A stretch of DNA of 64,000 nucleotides from Chloroflexi bacterium AL-N1 (GTDB lineage: Bacteria > Chloroflexota > Chloroflexia > Chloroflexales > Roseiflexaceae): assembly GCA_013122435.1 (NCBI GenBank), contig WYDT01000006.1:310001-374000 (forward strand), written 5' to 3'. This document shows positions 63,156 to 64,000 of this stretch, one piece after another; positions within the stretch are counted from its first letter, which is position 1, and every line of letters starts with the position of its first letter. The notes under the pieces are model-generated. The model was not told the origin of the DNA. It saw only the letters and a program-made list of their open reading frames with translations, and made no database searches. The position numbers were made by a program, and so were the translations under genes.

Positions 63156-64000
63156 ATGAGTGAGGTCGATACAAAACTCAAACGTGGATTTCAGATCATT
63201 GGGCGGGCCAGGAACGATCCCGATCTTCTTGGTGCAGGGCTCCTGTCGATCCATCGAGCCCTTGAAGCACACTTTCGCACGGTGTTGCTGGCACGCCCCG
63301 ATCTGAATGCGGCAGACCGTCAGCTTCTCACCGAGGAAAAGGTGAGTGGTCCAGCGCTGCTCAACGTTGTCGAAGCATATACCAACTTGAGCCGCGAACA
63401 TCGCAAAATTATTGAAGGAGCCAGTAAATACTGCCAGAACTTTGCAGAAGGCAAACCGTTCAATGGCACTAACAACGATATGGTACGTTATGGGCGTTTT
63501 GTGGAAGCCCTGTGTGGGCGTAAGGGGCTGTTTGCTCAAACGTTGATAGAGCAGCGCACCACAGGCCCCGGTATCACCAGACACGACGATGATGCGAGCG
63601 AGCTGACGGCGCTACTGGGAGACGAACAAAAACAGCCTTCGCGAGCCCGCACCATCCTCACACGCGGCGCCATCTTACTGGCTTTCATCGCGATCATAGC
63701 GTGGGGGGGGTGGTTCACCTTTGAGCAGTTTGGTGCGCCACGCGTACTTGAAGCACTTGGTGCAGTCCCGACTGTCACCCCTATAGCCGATACCGCCATG
63801 CCACCACCTCCAACACCGATACCAACGGAGTATGCCCGTGTCATTCGCTTGGGTGACGCGATTGGCTGGCTTCACAGCGAACCAAACTTTACCAGTGGAA
63901 CATTGCCCATTCCCATCGTCGAGGGGGTCCGTGTCACCATGCTGGATGGCGAACAAACTGATGAAGATGGCATGGAGTGGCATTACGTCGGGCTGGGGGG
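63156..64000 (+). CDS. Membrane protein with outer SH3-like domain, partial at the window end
   Basis: Open frame from ATG 63156 to the edge (281 codons seen). Residues 1-165 are cytoplasmic, helical, unknown (begins SEVDTKLKRGFQIIGRARND). A membrane helix lies at about 168-185 (GAILLAFIAIIAWGGW), followed by a Pro/Thr-rich stretch (TAMPPPPTPIPTEYA) and the start of an SH3-like domain (VIRLGDAIGWLHSEPN, VRVTMLDGEQTDEDGMEWHYVG). Last visible gene after serS; about 100 bases of spacer with a repeat lie between, so co-transcription is uncertain. Confidence 0.75.
   Translation, partial: MSEVDTKLKRGFQIIGRARNDPDLLGAGLLSIHRALEAHFRTVLLARPDLNAADRQLLTEEKVSGPALLNVVEAYTNLSREHRKIIEGASKYCQNFAEGKPFNGTNNDMVRYGRFVEALCGRKGLFAQTLIEQRTTGPGITRHDDDASELTALLGDEQKQPSRARTILTRGAILLAFIAIIAWGGWFTFEQFGAPRVLEALGAVPTVTPIADTAMPPPPTPIPTEYARVIRLGDAIGWLHSEPNFTSGTLPIPIVEGVRVTMLDGEQTDEDGMEWHYVGLG

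Overview
The window looks like one chromosomal contig of a bacterium from the Chloroflexota (my inference, moderate confidence). The clues are a variant cytochrome c maturation operon with a CxxxY-type CcmE, a T-box leader ahead of serS, J-domain/thioredoxin and J-domain/TPR membrane fusions, a three-part ArsR/DUF2087 regulator, DUF4129 and UPF0104-type membrane proteins, lipoprotein signals, and a XisI fragment of a family common in Cyanobacteria and Chloroflexota. There is no rRNA, CRISPR array, transposase or prophage. Base composition is mixed: about 33.2-38.5, 45.1-46.0 and 53.9-58.0 kb are visibly AT-richer than the housekeeping blocks, which fits an accessory origin for those stretches.

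Layout. 0-2.3 kb: 5' part of an alpha-glucan phosphorylase (minus) and two small plus-strand genes. 2.3-2.5 kb: tRNA-Gly(CCC) and a terminator. 2.5-12.6 kb: a long minus-strand run. Read in its own direction it is ccmC, ccmD-like, ccmE, ccmF, a degenerate-J/TPR membrane protein, a degenerate-J/thioredoxin (CcmG-like) protein, an OmpR-type regulator, proB, proA and a cupin protein. 12.9-20.7 kb: an ABC-F ATPase with a probable leader peptide, a sensor kinase, a Ser/Thr kinase and an 874-residue protein with an HxxxD acyltransferase-like half. 21-33 kb: mostly plus-strand metabolic and membrane genes (MBL hydrolase, DUF104-glycosyltransferase fusion, CAP-domain protein on minus, LeuD-like protein, RNA m5U methyltransferase, tandem SWIM protein, GDPD, ROK kinase on minus, DUF362, MATE). 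33-38.5 kb: a large secreted CBM6/PKD protein, a gene broken by an early stop, and a CPBP protease. 38.7-42 kb: RidA and a GlxA-type regulator (minus), then a truncated xisI, a PPOX protein and a DHOD-like protein (plus). 42-45 kb: the classic rpsO-pnp pair. 45-51 kb: a split membrane gene, a lipoprotein, a UPF0104 protein, methylmalonyl-CoA epimerase, the ArsR/DUF2087 regulator with its palindromic operator, and a gamma-carbonic-anhydrase-like protein. 51-58 kb (minus): a double solute-binding lipoprotein, a three-gene ABC-2 exporter, a small secreted Cys protein and a LuxR-type regulator with a dead receiver. 58-64 kb: a DUF4129 membrane protein divergent from a serine T-box operon (UDG, two Nudix hydrolases, serS) and the start of an SH3-like membrane protein.

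How the genes work together. The strongest systems-level unit is the ccm run. CcmC, CcmD, CcmE and CcmF are followed by the two membrane proteins expected to do the thioredoxin and TPR jobs of CcmG and CcmH/I, but both carry a cytoplasmic J-like domain that has lost HPD. The second strongest unit is the T-box operon: specifier UCC and a UGGC bulge agree with tRNA-Ser, which ties uracil-DNA repair and two Nudix enzymes to serine tRNA charging. The 54-58 kb block may be a small secretion locus with its own regulator. All family assignments are from reading motifs, not from searches.
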